Assembly: GCA_026929865.2 (NCBI GenBank)
Contig: CM049414.1
Coordinates: 3,665,001 to 3,729,000, forward strand
Source: Hyperoplus lanceolatus
Lineage: Eukaryota > Chordata > Actinopteri > Uranoscopiformes > Ammodytidae
Reading direction: 5' to 3'
DNA: 64,000 bases
Shown here: positions 63,591-64,000 of the stretch, in pieces
Layout of the letters: each line of letters starts with the position of its first letter
How positions within the stretch are numbered: the stretch's first letter is position 1
Made by a program: the position numbers and the translations under genes
The notes under the pieces: generated by a model
What the model saw: the letters and a program-made list of their open reading frames with translations, nothing else
Database searches by the model: none
Told to the model about the DNA's origin: nothing

Positions 63591-64000
63591 GATGCCAGGT
63601 TCAGAATTTGGCGTAAACAACATGAAAGTATGGATCCATCCTGCCGTGCACCATCAACCATGCCATGTTCAAAGTCACTTAAATGCATGGAGTTGCTGCC
63701 ATGTGATTGTCTGATTAGCTATTTGTTCTTACAAGCAATTGAACAGGTGAACCTAATAAAGTGACCGGTGAGTGTACAACTCATGACACAAAGGGTTTTG
63801 TTATCCAAGCCCCCCCCCCCCCAGCAACAAGGCTTAAGGGACAGGTTTTCTGAGTAAAACCCCACAATAGGACCTGTCCATTTCCTCTCTATCTGCTGGC
63901 ACTAATGACTGTCACCATCTTAATGCTGAGCCATCAAAGGGTCACCAGAGAGGACCCAGAGGGAGGGTGTGTGAAGGGGGGCTTAAGGGTTGAGAGGACA

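Larger units (their letters stand above)
61869..63776 (-). mobile_element. Tc1-like DNA transposon, internally deleted, holding a hAT insertion
   Basis: Inverted ends tacactcaccggccacttta / ttagg..; the right end reads taataaagtgaccggtgagtgta. It begins and ends in TA. Without the hAT it is only about 730 bp, so much of the transposase is deleted. The strand is given from the left-end convention only; the transposase remnant reads on the plus strand. Confidence 0.85.

Overview
The window is teleost fish nuclear DNA. The evidence is two split vertebrate genes with short canonical exons, very dense and long CA/GT microsatellites, tRNA-derived SINEs, and the usual fish mixture of RTE/Rex3-like and L1-like LINEs with hAT, Tc1, piggyBac-like and Harbinger-like elements. 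No bacterial, plasmid or organellar features are present, and I see no undescribed multi-gene system. The most unusual signals concern the splice sites of one large gene and the nested transposons around it.

Layout: (1) 872-4324, plus strand: three coding exons of mfsd4b, a 12-helix MFS sugar transporter (NaGLT1 type); its first exon lies left of the window. (2) 6182-44027, minus strand: 31 consecutive coding exons of rev3l, the catalytic subunit of the translesion DNA polymerase zeta. They contain the stop codon and every catalytic motif. Only the roughly 47-residue N-terminus is missing; I could not find it up to 64000. The two genes converge tail to tail with a 1.9 kb gap, the same order and orientation as MFSD4B-REV3L on human chromosome 6. 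(3) 44028-64000: the 5' intron of rev3l (or DNA upstream of it), made mostly of mobile elements and simple repeats, with no host exon that I can support.

All 31 rev3l exons join in frame (2980 complete codons plus a split first codon, then stop; about 3030 aa expected for the whole protein against 3130 in human). In two introns the frame works only with a GC donor, so both are predicted GC-AG introns. Several acceptors have (UG)n in place of, or next to, the polypyrimidine tract. One donor is the first unit of a 190-bp (GT)n array, and one acceptor is made by a (TTATC)n retroelement tail.

Mobile DNA: five elements have 7-8-bp or TA target duplications (hAT-type at 28772, 37239, 41945 and 62124; Tc1-type at 61869). 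Four MITE-like elements are flanked by TTAA (20425, 23011, 40387, 51001) and one by TAA (60003). There are two clear nestings: an RTE LINE inside an L1-like 3' UTR, and a hAT inside a Tc1 transposase remnant. A 770-bp foldback element with a duplicated arm lies at 47197-47966.

residue numbers for rev3l count from the first residue encoded in the window; add about 46 for the full-length protein. Family names for transposons rest on ends, target duplications and recalled protein similarity, not on a database search.
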